The notes: a model not told the origin generated them from the sequence alone. Shown: positions 1-8,588, numbered from the stretch's first letter. The stretch: 45,851 nucleotides of DNA from an uncultured Chloroflexota bacterium (GCA_903864435.1 CAIPFY010000206.1:1-45851); one strand, 5' to 3'. Made by a program: numbers and translations.

Positions 1-1
1 A

Positions 2-241
2 GTCACCGAAGGCCAGCCCACCAATGTTGATTTTATCAATCAGCCGGTGAGCGCCGCCGATCTGGGATTCAGCGGCGATCAGGAATGGAATGTGGTGCTG
101 CTTGACCCCGAACTGGAATCGTTCGCCAGCAGCGATTTAACCGCTGTCAGCGGCGCAAACGGCTTCGAGATGAAGGTGCTGAAGGTCGCGCCGGGGCAAA
201 CCTATTTCACCGATGGGCAAACGTTCGGCGTGCAGGACTAA
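2..241 (+). CDS. C-terminal end of an unknown protein (5'-truncated)
   Basis: The reading frame is open from base 2 through the TAA at 239-241, so the ORF-track start (GTG at 47) is probably internal and the gene begins before the window. The visible 79 residues are acidic and soluble, with no transmembrane segment and no motif I recognise. The end lies 20 bases before a stem-loop terminator, which supports a real gene end. Function unknown. Confidence 0.55.
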   Translation, partial: VTEGQPTNVDFINQPVSAADLGFSGDQEWNVVLLDPELESFASSDLTAVSGANGFEMKVLKVAPGQTYFTDGQTFGVQD

Positions 242-260
242 TCCGGCACTCGTGCACATC

Positions 261-294
261 AAAAAGGCGTCCCCGCATTGGGAACGCCTTTTTT
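261..294. terminator. Bidirectional rho-independent terminator
   Basis: AAAAAGGCGTCCCC and GGGAACGCCTTTTTT form a stem with one imperfect step around a short loop, with A-run and T-run on either side. It lies between two convergent genes (ending at 241 and 316) and can serve both. Confidence 0.8.
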
Positions 295-315
295 GTTCAG
301 CGGGATGCGTGGTTC

Positions 316-1197
316 TTACGAACGCTCGCCAATAGTTACGGGAATGTCTTGCACCTGCCCGCCGCGCACGATCTTAACCGCCACGATCGAGCCGATGCCG
401 GTGCTGCCCAACGCGGTCAGCAGCCCTTCCATATCTTCTACGCGGTGGCTGCCCAACGACACAATCGTGTCACCGAGGAAAATGCCCGACTTCTCGGCAG
501 GGCTGCCACTTTCCACCGAAACCACCAGCGCGCCCGTGTTCTGGCTCAAGGCTTCGGCGGCAGCAGCCGGTAAACGCGCCGGCTGAATGCCCACGCCCAG
601 ATACCCCCGGCGCATCCGTCCATGCTTGACCAGACTTTCGACCACATAGCGCACCGTCGAAGCCTGTACGGTCAAGCTCACCCCACGCATCAGGGCGGAG
701 GAATTCATGCCGATCACCTGCCCGCTGGCATTGACCAGCGGCCCGCCGGAAAAGCCCGGATACATCACCACATCCGTCTGCGCGAAATACTTGTTTTCGG
801 CTTCGTTGTGGCTGAGGGCGCTGACCACGCCCAGCGTCGCCTGCAAATCCCCTTCGGGACGGCCTACCGCCAGCACAAGATGACCGACTTTCACTTCGTT
901 CGCCTCTGCCCACTGTGGCGCGGTCAGGCCGCTGGTTTCGGCACGCAGCACGGCAATATCGGTGTTGGGGTCACGCCCGACCAGCGTGGCAGTCACCATC
1001 TCGCCATTCGGCAGCCCCACACGAATCTTGTCGTCGCTTTCCACCACATGATGCGCCGTAATGATGACGCCATCTGCCGACCAGACAATGCCAGTCGCCG
1101 ACATGCGCCGCCGCGCCGCCACCCGCACTACACTGGCGCCCGCAGTTTCTACGGCTCCAGCCATCGCGTCTGATAGAGTTTTGAGAATGTCCGACAT
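316..1197 (-). CDS. HtrA/DegP-like S1C serine protease with one PDZ domain, no signal peptide
   Basis: A trypsin-like protease domain (about residues 15-190) is followed by one PDZ domain (about 198-290). The triad is visible as His50 in ITAHHVV, Asp80 in DPNTDIAVL and Ser150 in PGFSGGPLV; family members usually have GNSGGP, so Asn is replaced by Phe. At 293 residues it is shorter than exported HtrA proteins, which carry a signal or membrane anchor and a linker. Here the protein starts almost directly at the protease domain, so a cytoplasmic location is inferred. The ATG has AGGAG 8 bases upstream. The gene lies 112 bases downstream of the DSD1-like gene on the same strand. The family degrades or chaperones damaged proteins; the substrate is unknown. 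Confidence 0.88.
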   Translation of the reverse strand: MSDILKTLSDAMAGAVETAGASVVRVAARRRMSATGIVWSADGVIITAHHVVESDDKIRVGLPNGEMVTATLVGRDPNTDIAVLRAETSGLTAPQWAEANEVKVGHLVLAVGRPEGDLQATLGVVSALSHNEAENKYFAQTDVVMYPGFSGGPLVNASGQVIGMNSSALMRGVSLTVQASTVRYVVESLVKHGRMRRGYLGVGIQPARLPAAAAEALSQNTGALVVSVESGSPAEKSGIFLGDTIVSLGSHRVEDMEGLLTALGSTGIGSIVAVKIVRGGQVQDIPVTIGERS

Positions 1198-1309
1198 CTG
1201 TTTGTCTCCTATTCACCATCATGCCTGTTGACAGCCTTATCATGACACAAAGCGGAGCCGTCTGTCGCCACACCTACTGGCAGGAAGCGCCTAGCCGAAC
1301 GGGTAGTTC

Positions 1310-2353
1310 TCACCACACCAGACCACGCGCCGCCACCGGCCAAACCACTTCCACATTTTCACCGCGCACCCCGTAAATCTGGTTGTGCAGATTCGTGACC
1401 ACACAGGTATGCACCGGAATCACATGCACACGCTCACCAATGACAGGGCGTTCTTCGCACGCGCTGAAATCCACATGCGCGTGTTCTTCGCTCAACTGGT
1501 AAATGCGTGCGCCGGGGTATTCCAGAATATATCCGTGTCCATCCTGTATGCGATCCGCCGCCAGCGTCTTGTTGCCGCTGTCCAGAATGCCGCGATCCGC
1601 CGTTGGACGGCTGACCACTGTCGCCGACACCCGCATCGCGCAGTCCTCCAGCGCCGCCCAGCCTTTAGACACGCACGACCAGTCGTTGAACACATACGTT
1701 CCCACACGCAGTTCGGTTAGCTCCGGCATTTCGTGGGCGTGCCATGCCGCCCCACTGCCGCCGCCACTGACCGAATCCACGCCGATTCCCGCCGCGTTCA
1801 GCCCCGCCAGCGCCTCTTGCAGCGCAGGCCGCACACTGGGGTTACTGGGATACACCAGCAGTCCAGCGAAATGCAGATGTTCATCCTCATCAATCTTCTT
1901 TGCCAGCTCGATCACTTCCTCAGCAGGCGCTCCGGTGCGCTGAATATCCGTCGCCAGATCAGCCATCACGCGGATCGTGATTCCGGTGGCTTTCGCCGCA
2001 TCCGATAAGCCCGCCACCACCATCGGATGATCGGCAGATACCGTCACGCGGTTATACAGCGCCAGATCAGCCAACCGTGCGGTCTTTTGCGGCCCGACCA
2101 CGTTATAGGGAATCTGAATGTCATTAATGCCAGCCTCGGCAAAAATCTGCGCTTCGGTCACTTTCTGGCAAGCCACCCCTACCGCCCCGGCCTCCAACTG
2201 CATACGGGCGATGTCGGGAATCTTGTGGGTTTTGGTATGCGGACGAAACGCGAGTCCCAGATCGGTGCAACGCTGCTGCATCCGCTGGATATTCGCGGTC
2301 ATCACATCCAGATCAATCAGAACGCTAGGGGTTTCAAGGTCAAAAACATTCAT
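1310..2353 (-). CDS. PLP-dependent D-amino-acid enzyme, DSD1/D-threonine aldolase family (alanine racemase fold)
   Basis: The N-terminal region carries TPSVLIDLDVM and RPHTKTHK, the PLP-lysine region of the alanine-racemase-like TIM barrel used by D-serine dehydratase (DSD1) and D-threonine aldolase. Near the C-terminus, PVHTCVVTNLHNQ supplies the His-x-Cys pair that binds the catalytic metal in this family. The family cleaves or dehydrates D-threonine or D-serine-like beta-hydroxy D-amino acids; which substrate is used here cannot be told. The track start is a GTG at 2386. I prefer the ATG at 2353 because GGGAG lies 9 bases upstream and MNVFDLETPS fits the family start, giving 347 residues. 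A terminator separates it from the rnj gene upstream. Confidence 0.85.
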   Translation of the reverse strand: MNVFDLETPSVLIDLDVMTANIQRMQQRCTDLGLAFRPHTKTHKIPDIARMQLEAGAVGVACQKVTEAQIFAEAGINDIQIPYNVVGPQKTARLADLALYNRVTVSADHPMVVAGLSDAAKATGITIRVMADLATDIQRTGAPAEEVIELAKKIDEDEHLHFAGLLVYPSNPSVRPALQEALAGLNAAGIGVDSVSGGGSGAAWHAHEMPELTELRVGTYVFNDWSCVSKGWAALEDCAMRVSATVVSRPTADRGILDSGNKTLAADRIQDGHGYILEYPGARIYQLSEEHAHVDFSACEERPVIGERVHVIPVHTCVVTNLHNQIYGVRGENVEVVWPVAARGLVW

Positions 2354-2426
2354 GCGAACGAACTCCCTGTACGAGCGAATATCCACAGTTTGGCACTATC
2401 TATATCACTTACGCAAGACCCGCCTA

Positions 2427-2457
2427 AATAAAAAGAGCGCCCCGTTAAGGACGCTCT
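2427..2457 (-). terminator. Rho-independent terminator of rnj
   Basis: On the minus strand AGAGCGTCC pairs with GGGCGCTCT (9 bp including one G-U) around a six-base loop and runs into TTTTTATTT. It begins about 22 bases after the RNase J stop. Confidence 0.85.
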
Positions 2458-2478
2458 CCTTGCACAAACGCGCCGGTA

Positions 2479-4134
2479 TCAGCGTTCGTTAATCACCGCG
2501 AACACCATCGGGCGGCGCTTGGTTTCGTTGTACAGCACGCGGCTGAGACTGTCTTGCAGTTTTTCGCGGCGCTTGCCGTTATGACTGCCCGCATTCATCA
2601 GCACATCATTCACCGTATTCCGCACCAGCTCCATCAGTTCGGACGAGTCCTTCACGAACGCGAACCCGCGTGAAATGATTTCGGGGTCGGACACCAGCTC
2701 GCCGCTTTTGCTGCTAACGTTCACAACCACCATCACGAAACCATCCCGCGCCAGAGTCTCGCGGTCACGAATGATCGCCTTGCCCACATCACCCACGCCG
2801 CTACCATCCACAAACACATACCCGCCCGGAACCCGTTCAGCCACGCGCACGCCGCCTTTGTCGGCTTCCACCACAAACCCGTTTTCGATCACGAATACGT
2901 GATCCTGCGGGATGCCGGACTGCACCGCGAGGCGGGCATGGGCGCGTAGATGGCGCAATTCGCCATGTACGGGCAGGAAATAGCGGGGATTGGTCAGGTT
3001 CATCAGCAGTTTCATTTCTTCCTGCCGCGCATGACCGGACACATGCACCGGAGCAATCGGATCGTAGATCACGTCCGCGCCCTTCTGGAACAAACGGTTA
3101 ATGGTGCGGTTGACCGACTCTTCGTTGCCCGGAATGGTGTGGGATGAAATGATGATCGTATCGCCCGCCTTCACCTCAAGCTGGCGATGGCGTCCGGTCG
3201 CCAGACGTGCCAGCACCGCCGAAGGTTCGCCCTGCGCGCCCGTCACGAGGATCACCACTTTGCTATCGTGTACCTGCCCGATGCGGCTGACATCGAGGAA
3301 CATATCATCCGAAATATTCAGGATGCCCAGTTCCCGCGCCATCTTGATATTGGCGGACATGCTGTGTCCGGCCACCGCAATCTTGCGCCCGTAGCGTTCG
3401 GCTACCTTCCCCACCTGATTAAAGCGCGAAATGAGCGAGGCGAAGGTCGCCACCATGATTCGCCCCTTCGCCTGCCGGAACACCGAGTCGAACGCGCCGT
3501 CAATCACGCTCTCGGAAGGCGTCCAACCGGGCTGATCGGCATTGGTGCTGTCCGCCATCAGCAGCAGCACGCCGCGCTTGCTGAACTCCGCCAGTTTAGC
3601 GTAGTCGGGCTTGCGTCCGTCCACAGGCGTGTTGTCAAACTTATAGTCGCCGCTGTGAACCACCAAGCCAAAGGGCGTGTTGATGCCAAAGCCCACGCAG
3701 TCCGGGATGCTGTGGCACATGTGGAAACTTTCGACCACAAACGGCCCCACCTTAATGATGTCCCCGGCAGTAAACACGTTGATGCGGGTGGTGTTCTGAA
3801 GCTGTGCCTCCCGCAGTTTGACATCAATCAGGCCAGCCGTCAGCGGGGTTGCCCAGATCGGCACACCGGGGAAAGCCGCAACCACATGGTCGGTGGCTCC
3901 CACATGATCTTCATGACCATGTGTATATAAAATGCCATGAATTTTCAGGTCTTTGCGTTCTTGCAGGTAACGGAAGTCAGGGATGATGTAATCAACACCG
4001 AACATATCGTTAGCCGGGAACATGATGCCTGTATCCACAATGATTGCATCATTACCCAGCTCAAACACGGTCATGTTCTTGCCGATTTCACCAAGACCAC
4101 CTATCGGGATGATACGCAGTTTTGATTTCGCCAT
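2479..4134 (-). CDS. rnj: Ribonuclease J
   Basis: This is a metallo-beta-lactamase/beta-CASP ribonuclease that degrades and matures RNA by endonucleolytic and 5'-to-3' exonucleolytic cleavage in the cytoplasm. The zinc motif THGHEDHVGA is at residues 71-80 and HSGDYKFD supplies a further ligand. The beta-CASP part carries the PVHVSGHARQEE and FLPVHGELRHL motifs. At 551 residues it has the full length of family members, including the C-terminal domain. The ATG at 4134 matches the family start, but no good Shine-Dalgarno sequence precedes it. The 5' leader instead holds a GC-rich hairpin just upstream. A terminator follows, so the gene is probably monocistronic. Confidence 0.96.
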   Translation of the reverse strand: MAKSKLRIIPIGGLGEIGKNMTVFELGNDAIIVDTGIMFPANDMFGVDYIIPDFRYLQERKDLKIHGILYTHGHEDHVGATDHVVAAFPGVPIWATPLTAGLIDVKLREAQLQNTTRINVFTAGDIIKVGPFVVESFHMCHSIPDCVGFGINTPFGLVVHSGDYKFDNTPVDGRKPDYAKLAEFSKRGVLLLMADSTNADQPGWTPSESVIDGAFDSVFRQAKGRIMVATFASLISRFNQVGKVAERYGRKIAVAGHSMSANIKMARELGILNISDDMFLDVSRIGQVHDSKVVILVTGAQGEPSAVLARLATGRHRQLEVKAGDTIIISSHTIPGNEESVNRTINRLFQKGADVIYDPIAPVHVSGHARQEEMKLLMNLTNPRYFLPVHGELRHLRAHARLAVQSGIPQDHVFVIENGFVVEADKGGVRVAERVPGGYVFVDGSGVGDVGKAIIRDRETLARDGFVMVVVNVSSKSGELVSDPEIISRGFAFVKDSSELMELVRNTVNDVLMNAGSHNGKRREKLQDSLSRVLYNETKRRPMVFAVINER

Positions 4135-4145
4135 AATTGCAAACT

Positions 4146-4170
4146 ACCGGGGGAGCGGACCTCGCCCGGT
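4146..4170. other. GC-rich stem-loop in the rnj 5' leader
   Basis: ACCGGGGGAG and CTCGCCCGGT form a 10-bp stem with one mismatch and the loop CGGAC, 11 bases upstream of the rnj ATG. On the plus strand it is followed by TTTTCCTTTC and resembles a terminator, but no plus-strand gene lies upstream. On the minus strand it would sit in the leader of the RNase J mRNA. Confidence 0.5.
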
Positions 4171-4314
4171 TTTTCCTTTCTCTATAGGAACTCACCTTCT
4201 CAACCGAAATGTGAAAAAGGTTTAGCAAAAAATATTTTTGGAAGCACTTATCAAATTACTTCCCATTGTATCATAAGTTTGACCGCAGCGTTTCGCTACG
4301 GGTTACATCCCGCA

Positions 4315-4437
4315 ACCCCTTCTTCTCCCTCAAAGGCGAAGGGGAGTAAGAAAGACTCTTATCCCCTCTCTTAGCGGTACTCCGCGTTATGGAAAGGGGG
4401 CGGGGGGTGAGGTTCTTGAATACCTGCAACACCCCCC
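4315..4437. repeat. Compound GC-rich stem-loop element (dispersed intergenic repeat candidate)
   Basis: Two stems lie in tandem. The first is AGGGGAGTAAGA with TCTTATCCCCT (4340-4367, one bulge). The second is GGGGGGTG with CACCCCCC (4402-4437), with an inner AGGT/ACCT pair. An alternative CCCCTTC/GAAGGGG pairing overlaps the first. The CCTCACCCC motif in reverse orientation recurs in the element at 20042-20095, so both may be degenerate copies of one non-coding repeat. It may also help to end wecE transcription. Confidence 0.4.
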
Positions 4438-4458
4438 GGCCTTGCGCTCATTTTTCGC

Positions 4459-5607
4459 TTACATCCAACCGTCAAAAGATTCCATCGCGGCAATCACCGC
4501 GTCCTGATCGGCGGCGCTCAGGTCATTATAGAACGGCAACCGCAGCAAGCAGTCGCCCAATCGTTCAGTCACAGGGCAATCGCCCGGTTGCCCGCCATAC
4601 TGCCGTCCCATATCCGAAAGATGCAGCGGCAAGTAATGAAACACGCTCAGGATACCCTGTGCTTTCAAATGCGCGATCAACCGCTGGCGCGTCTCCAGCG
4701 AAGGCATTACCAGCGCAAACACATGATACGCCTGTTCGCAGTTGGCAGGCACCGCCTGAAGCTGGACATCATAACGATCTGCCCACGCGCTCAAGCCATC
4801 GTGGTAGCGTTGCCAGATGCGCTGACGTTTTCCCTGAATCTCATCACGCGATTCCAGTTGGGCATACAGGAACGCCGCCAGAATTTCGGACGGCAAATAG
4901 CTGGAACCCACATCAACCCACGTATATTTATCCACCTGCCCCCGGAAGAAGCGACTGCGATTCGTCCCCTTCTCGCGGATGATTTCGGCGCGTTCGGCGT
5001 ACTGCATGTCATTGATGAGCAGCGCCCCACCTTCGCCACAGTGGAAGTTCTTGGTTTCATGAAAGCTCTGCGTCGCCATCACGCCAAACGTCCCCAACCG
5101 CTGCCCTTTGTAGCGGGCGAACAGGCCGTGCGCGTTGTCCTCCACCAGCGGGATACCATGACGGGCGGCTATCGGCACGATCACGTCCATGTTGCAGGCC
5201 ACGCCGCCGTAATGCACCAGCAGAATCGCTTTAGTGCGCGGCGTAATCGCCGCTTCGAGCGACGACTCGTCCAGATTGAAGGTGTCCGCCCGCGCATCCA
5301 CAAATACCGGACGCGCACCGCGCAGCACAAAGGCATTGATGGTGGACACGAACGTGAAGGACGGACAAATCACCTCGTCACCGGGCTGGATGCCCAGCAG
5401 CAGCGCACTCATCTCCAGCGCATGCGTACAGGAGGTCGTGAGCAGCACCTTGTTTGCGCCGGCTTCACGTTCCAGCAGCGCATGGCACAACTTGGTGTAA
5501 TGTCCATCGCCGGAAATATGCCCGCGCTCCACCGCTTCCGCGATGTAGCGCATCTCATTTCCGGTCAGGCACGGGCGATTGAAGGGAATGTGAATAGCGG
5601 AATTCAA
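4459..5607 (-). CDS. WecE/RffA-type dTDP-4-oxo-6-deoxy-sugar aminotransferase (DegT/DnrJ/EryC1 family)
   Basis: The protein is a PLP aminotransferase that aligns along its length with WecE, which makes dTDP-4-amino-4,6-dideoxygalactose from the 4-keto-6-deoxy sugar nucleotide and glutamate. Family blocks include CPSFTFVSTINAFVLRGA, HYGGVAC and EKGTNRSRFFRGQVDKYTW. SFHETKNF carries the PLP lysine at Lys186. Length (382) is normal. Its ATG overlaps the upstream ligase stop by four bases (ATGA), so the two are translationally coupled. No other dTDP-sugar gene is in the window, so substrate identity rests on family resemblance alone. Confidence 0.88.
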   Translation of the reverse strand: MNSAIHIPFNRPCLTGNEMRYIAEAVERGHISGDGHYTKLCHALLEREAGANKVLLTTSCTHALEMSALLLGIQPGDEVICPSFTFVSTINAFVLRGARPVFVDARADTFNLDESSLEAAITPRTKAILLVHYGGVACNMDVIVPIAARHGIPLVEDNAHGLFARYKGQRLGTFGVMATQSFHETKNFHCGEGGALLINDMQYAERAEIIREKGTNRSRFFRGQVDKYTWVDVGSSYLPSEILAAFLYAQLESRDEIQGKRQRIWQRYHDGLSAWADRYDVQLQAVPANCEQAYHVFALVMPSLETRQRLIAHLKAQGILSVFHYLPLHLSDMGRQYGGQPGDCPVTERLGDCLLRLPFYNDLSAADQDAVIAAMESFDGWM

Positions 5608-7415
5608 TTTTGCAAGTACCTTGCGCGCAGCGCATCATGAATCTCGTGAACGATCTGCAACACCAGATCAGGCCGGTGATCGCCGGGTGAACCACCCAGT
5701 TCTTCAAAACGATTGCGAAGGATCAGCCCCCAGTTGCCGGTGCTTTTCACTTTGGGATTGCTGATGAAATCCTTAATGGTCTCGGCACGGTGTCCACTGG
5801 GCGGGTTGAGCATCCGCGTCAGGCTAACATAGGCATCGTCAATATCACGCGGGGTAATATCCACCGACTCGATATCGTACAGCGCCTTGTGCATGAAATA
5901 CCGCTTGCGTTCGTAGAATTCCGCCAGCGACATCTCCTCGCCCGTCGCCGTCATCACTGGCGCGTCGGTGCAAGCCCGATCCGAAGCATCCTGTTGAGCG
6001 CGATACGACTCGGTGGTCAACGGCCCCAGAGCCGCCCACATCTCGCGGTTATTATACATCGGCTCCAGATCACAACCGTACTTGCGGAAGTAGTCCTCGA
6101 TCACCAGATGGCTATATTCAAAATCAATCAGCACCGCCGCCATACGCGCCGCGCTCACTGAAGCCGGCATCCCCGTGCTTTCCAGCGTACAAATGCGCTT
6201 ATCCGTCGCCAGATCAGGCCGGATACGCCCAATCGGGTTGTGCATGACGGAAATCGGCGTTCCCAAACCATCGTCATACAGCATGGCGCGTGCGGGCGAG
6301 TTCACCCGTTCGCTGCCGATCAAACCGGAAAAGCGCGACAGGCCATCCTTGCTCAGGTGCGGGCTGGTCGGCAGATCGAGATAGCGTCCGGTGGCGGTCA
6401 CGGCACGCAGGTATTCGCGGGTGCAAAGCAGTTCGGCATCGCAGGTGCCATTGACGAAGGGCGACCCCTTGAGTACCGCCGCACTCGCCACCGCCGACGC
6501 ACTGCGCAGCATGGTGTAGAACGACAGCAAGCCCAGTGCTTCCGAGCGTCCCGCCAGATCAAGGTGAATGTGGCAACCCTGATTGCGGAACATCTGCACG
6601 TAGTTCATCGTAGCCGGATTGACATGGTAGCGTTTGTGGGCTGCATGAAGGCTATCCGCATATTCCGGGAAGAAGCCGTTCACTTCCTGCATCAGGTCTA
6701 CAGCGGTTTGCACTTTGGGGTCTTCGGTGAGTTTGAAATCGCTCTCGACCGGATAGGACGGCAGAACGGCGGGCAGCAACCCCGTTTCTTCGCTCACCAG
6801 CGTCAGCACCGCCAGAATGCCGCCCAGCGCCGTGCGCGTCTTGTGGTAGCCCATCACCGGCGACACATGCGCTTCAATCTGGTACTGTCCCGCCTCACGA
6901 TCCACCTGCGGGGTAATGCCCAACTTTTGAGCATGTAAACGGTAACGCTGCATGAAGTCCTGAATATCGGCTTCCACAGGGTAATGCCCGTCGCGGTGGA
7001 CGAGTCCCAATTCAATCTCAGCGCCTAGATAGCGCATCCGGCTCACCGGATCATCGGTTTCATGAATATTGGTGTGGTTCACGCTGGGGTTGAAGTTATA
7101 TGGCACAAGAGCCTGTGCCATTGTTTTCTTGCCCCGATAGCGGCGGCTGACCACCGCGCCAAGCACATGATTACGACCATTCACCTGCGCCATAACCACA
7201 TTCGCGCCATTTTTCTCGTCGGGTTCATAAACAGTCGTCACCGGCACGCCGAGCAGCGTCGAAAGCTGGTCAAGTGGGAGCGTTTCAGTCGTATCGTCCG
7301 CCGCCAGTTTTTTGACCGCCTGATTGAACTTGCGTTTCTGCTGTTCAATATCCCGCCACGGGATAGAGGCGCTAAATTCTAACAAAAGTTCATTCGATGG
7401 CAGCGGTGATTCCAT
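5604..7415 (-). CDS. GCS2-type carboxylate-amine ligase (glutamate-cysteine ligase-like) with N-terminal extension
   Basis: Residues from about 128 onward resemble the glutamate-cysteine ligase 2/carboxylate-amine ligase family. GAEIELGLV (131-139) gives acidic metal/ATP-site residues, QIEAHVSPVMGY (179-190) resembles the second block, and CHIHLDLAGR (281-290) matches the H-x-H-x block. A late RICTLESTGMP matches the family's late TLE-x-R region. The family joins an amino acid carboxylate to an amine using ATP. The 603 residues exceed the usual 370-500 because of an unassigned N-terminal part of about 125 residues. The ATG has AGGAGACGAGG just upstream. Coupling to the aminotransferase suggests the ligase acts on an amine made by its partner, or that both serve one small-molecule pathway. 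I am fairly sure of the fold but not of the substrate. Confidence 0.6.
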   Translation of the reverse strand: MESPLPSNELLLEFSASIPWRDIEQQKRKFNQAVKKLAADDTTETLPLDQLSTLLGVPVTTVYEPDEKNGANVVMAQVNGRNHVLGAVVSRRYRGKKTMAQALVPYNFNPSVNHTNIHETDDPVSRMRYLGAEIELGLVHRDGHYPVEADIQDFMQRYRLHAQKLGITPQVDREAGQYQIEAHVSPVMGYHKTRTALGGILAVLTLVSEETGLLPAVLPSYPVESDFKLTEDPKVQTAVDLMQEVNGFFPEYADSLHAAHKRYHVNPATMNYVQMFRNQGCHIHLDLAGRSEALGLLSFYTMLRSASAVASAAVLKGSPFVNGTCDAELLCTREYLRAVTATGRYLDLPTSPHLSKDGLSRFSGLIGSERVNSPARAMLYDDGLGTPISVMHNPIGRIRPDLATDKRICTLESTGMPASVSAARMAAVLIDFEYSHLVIEDYFRKYGCDLEPMYNNREMWAALGPLTTESYRAQQDASDRACTDAPVMTATGEEMSLAEFYERKRYFMHKALYDIESVDITPRDIDDAYVSLTRMLNPPSGHRAETIKDFISNPKVKSTGNWGLILRNRFEELGGSPGDHRPDLVLQIVHEIHDALRARYLQN

Positions 7416-7490
7416 ATTCCTCGTCTCCTGCGTTGGCGCGAACCCACATCATCCGGTTATTCTGACTGAACACAGCCTTTACATCAAGGC

Positions 7491-7524
7491 AAAGGTTGGA
7501 AAATCAACCTTTTCCGACTATAGT
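7491..7524 (+). promoter_or_regulatory. Promoter overlapped by an inverted repeat, upstream of the G1PDH-like gene
   Basis: TTGGAA (7496-7501), a 17-base spacer and TATAGT (7519-7524) make a good sigma70-like promoter. The perfect repeat AAAGGTTG-N6-CAACCTTT (7491-7512) covers the -35 box and half of the spacer, where a repressor would bind. The divergent ligase operon starts 75 bases away, so one site could control both. Confidence 0.5.
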
Positions 7525-7568
7525 TAGTGTAGTTTAGCCCGAACTTGACCGTCCTTCATGGAGCGTTT

Positions 7569-8588
7569 ATGACCACCATTTGGCCTCTGCCACAAATCGA
7601 CATCCGTTCGATCAGCACGGTGCAAGAAACTCGTCCAACCGCGCTCCTCACCGGCTCGCGTTCGTGGAATGCCTTGAATGGGCAACTCAAGCTGCCGCTG
7701 GTGATTCAGGCAGAACCCCATCAGGCGGAACTGAACTACTTCAAAACACTGGCAAAAGAACTCCCCCCGCAGGTACAGGTCGTCTACAGTGTCGGCGGCG
7801 GGTTGGCGGCGGATGCGGCTAAGTATATCGGGTGGGCGAACAAATTACCCGTCGTCATCATCCCAACCGCCTTGAGCGTGGACGGGTTTTTCACCTCTAT
7901 CGCCGCCGTGCGCGAAAATGGCACCGTAAACTATGTGGATACGGGCGCAGCCGAACAGGTCATCATTGACTGGGACATCATCAGCAGCGCACCGGCTAAC
8001 CTGCGCGGAACCGGCATTTGCGAACTGTTGAGCATTGTCACCGGCCTTCTCGATTGGCGTTATGCTGCCGAGCGCAACAAGACCACGCAGGACACCCGCT
8101 TTCAACCGTGGGCCGCAGGGCTGGCAGCGGGCATCGCGCAGCAGGCGTTCAAAATCGCTACAGGCGTTGGGCAGGGCAAAGTCGAATCGCTGCATAATCT
8201 GCTCGACCTGATGTGTGCCGAAGTGGCACTCACCAACCAGATCGGGCATAACCGCCCGCAGGAAGGCAGCGAACAGTATTTCGCTTATGCGATCGAAAGC
8301 AAGACCAACAGCGGCTACGGCATCCCCTATGCTGATCTGGTCGGCCCCGGCATTCTGATCGCGGCGGCACTTCACGGGCAAGACATCTCGCCCATCCGCG
8401 AAACCATCCGTTCAGCCGGTATCCGGCTTGACCAGATCAAATCGGATGATGTGATGGACATACTCAAGGCCATGCCCAACTACGTGCAGCGCCACAACCT
8501 GCCCTACAGCATTTTCAACGAGTTCGATCCTTCGCCAGAACGGATTATGGACTTGATGGCAAAAACGGGCCTCGATTCGGCGCGTTAA
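7569..8588 (+). CDS. Glycerol-1-phosphate dehydrogenase-like protein (Fe-ADH superfamily) with altered metal site
   Basis: The nucleotide-binding motif YSVGGGLAADAAKYIG (residues 73-88) and IPTALSVDGFFTS (98-110) match the AraM/EgsA-type glycerol-1-phosphate dehydrogenase family. Length (339) is normal. The metal ligands of the family, one Asp and two His, appear changed. GxGD corresponds here to GICELLS (Glu152), GSEH to EGSEQYF (Gln236) and LHGEQVG to PYADLVG (Tyr254). The protein may therefore work without metal, act on a different substrate or be non-catalytic. I start at the ATG at 7569, with GGAG five bases upstream, rather than the TTG at 7545. It faces the ligase-aminotransferase pair and precedes the mutase gene. 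Confidence 0.75.
   Translation: MTTIWPLPQIDIRSISTVQETRPTALLTGSRSWNALNGQLKLPLVIQAEPHQAELNYFKTLAKELPPQVQVVYSVGGGLAADAAKYIGWANKLPVVIIPTALSVDGFFTSIAAVRENGTVNYVDTGAAEQVIIDWDIISSAPANLRGTGICELLSIVTGLLDWRYAAERNKTTQDTRFQPWAAGLAAGIAQQAFKIATGVGQGKVESLHNLLDLMCAEVALTNQIGHNRPQEGSEQYFAYAIESKTNSGYGIPYADLVGPGILIAAALHGQDISPIRETIRSAGIRLDQIKSDDVMDILKAMPNYVQRHNLPYSIFNEFDPSPERIMDLMAKTGLDSAR

Larger units (their letters stand above)
4135..4458. other. Intergenic region between rnj and the wecE-like gene
   Basis: The part next to rnj (about 4171-4270) is AT-rich and probably holds the rnj promoter, although I find no convincing -35/-10 pair. The distal part (about 4315-4437) is GC-rich and full of stem-loops. No supported gene is present; the plus-strand ORFs crossing it are rich in Pro and Arg and have no family features. 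Confidence 0.6.

Noticed and set aside
4588-5640. 350-residue plus-strand ORF opposite the wecE-like gene
   Set aside because: Antisense of a gene with full family motifs; no independent ribosome binding site or motif.
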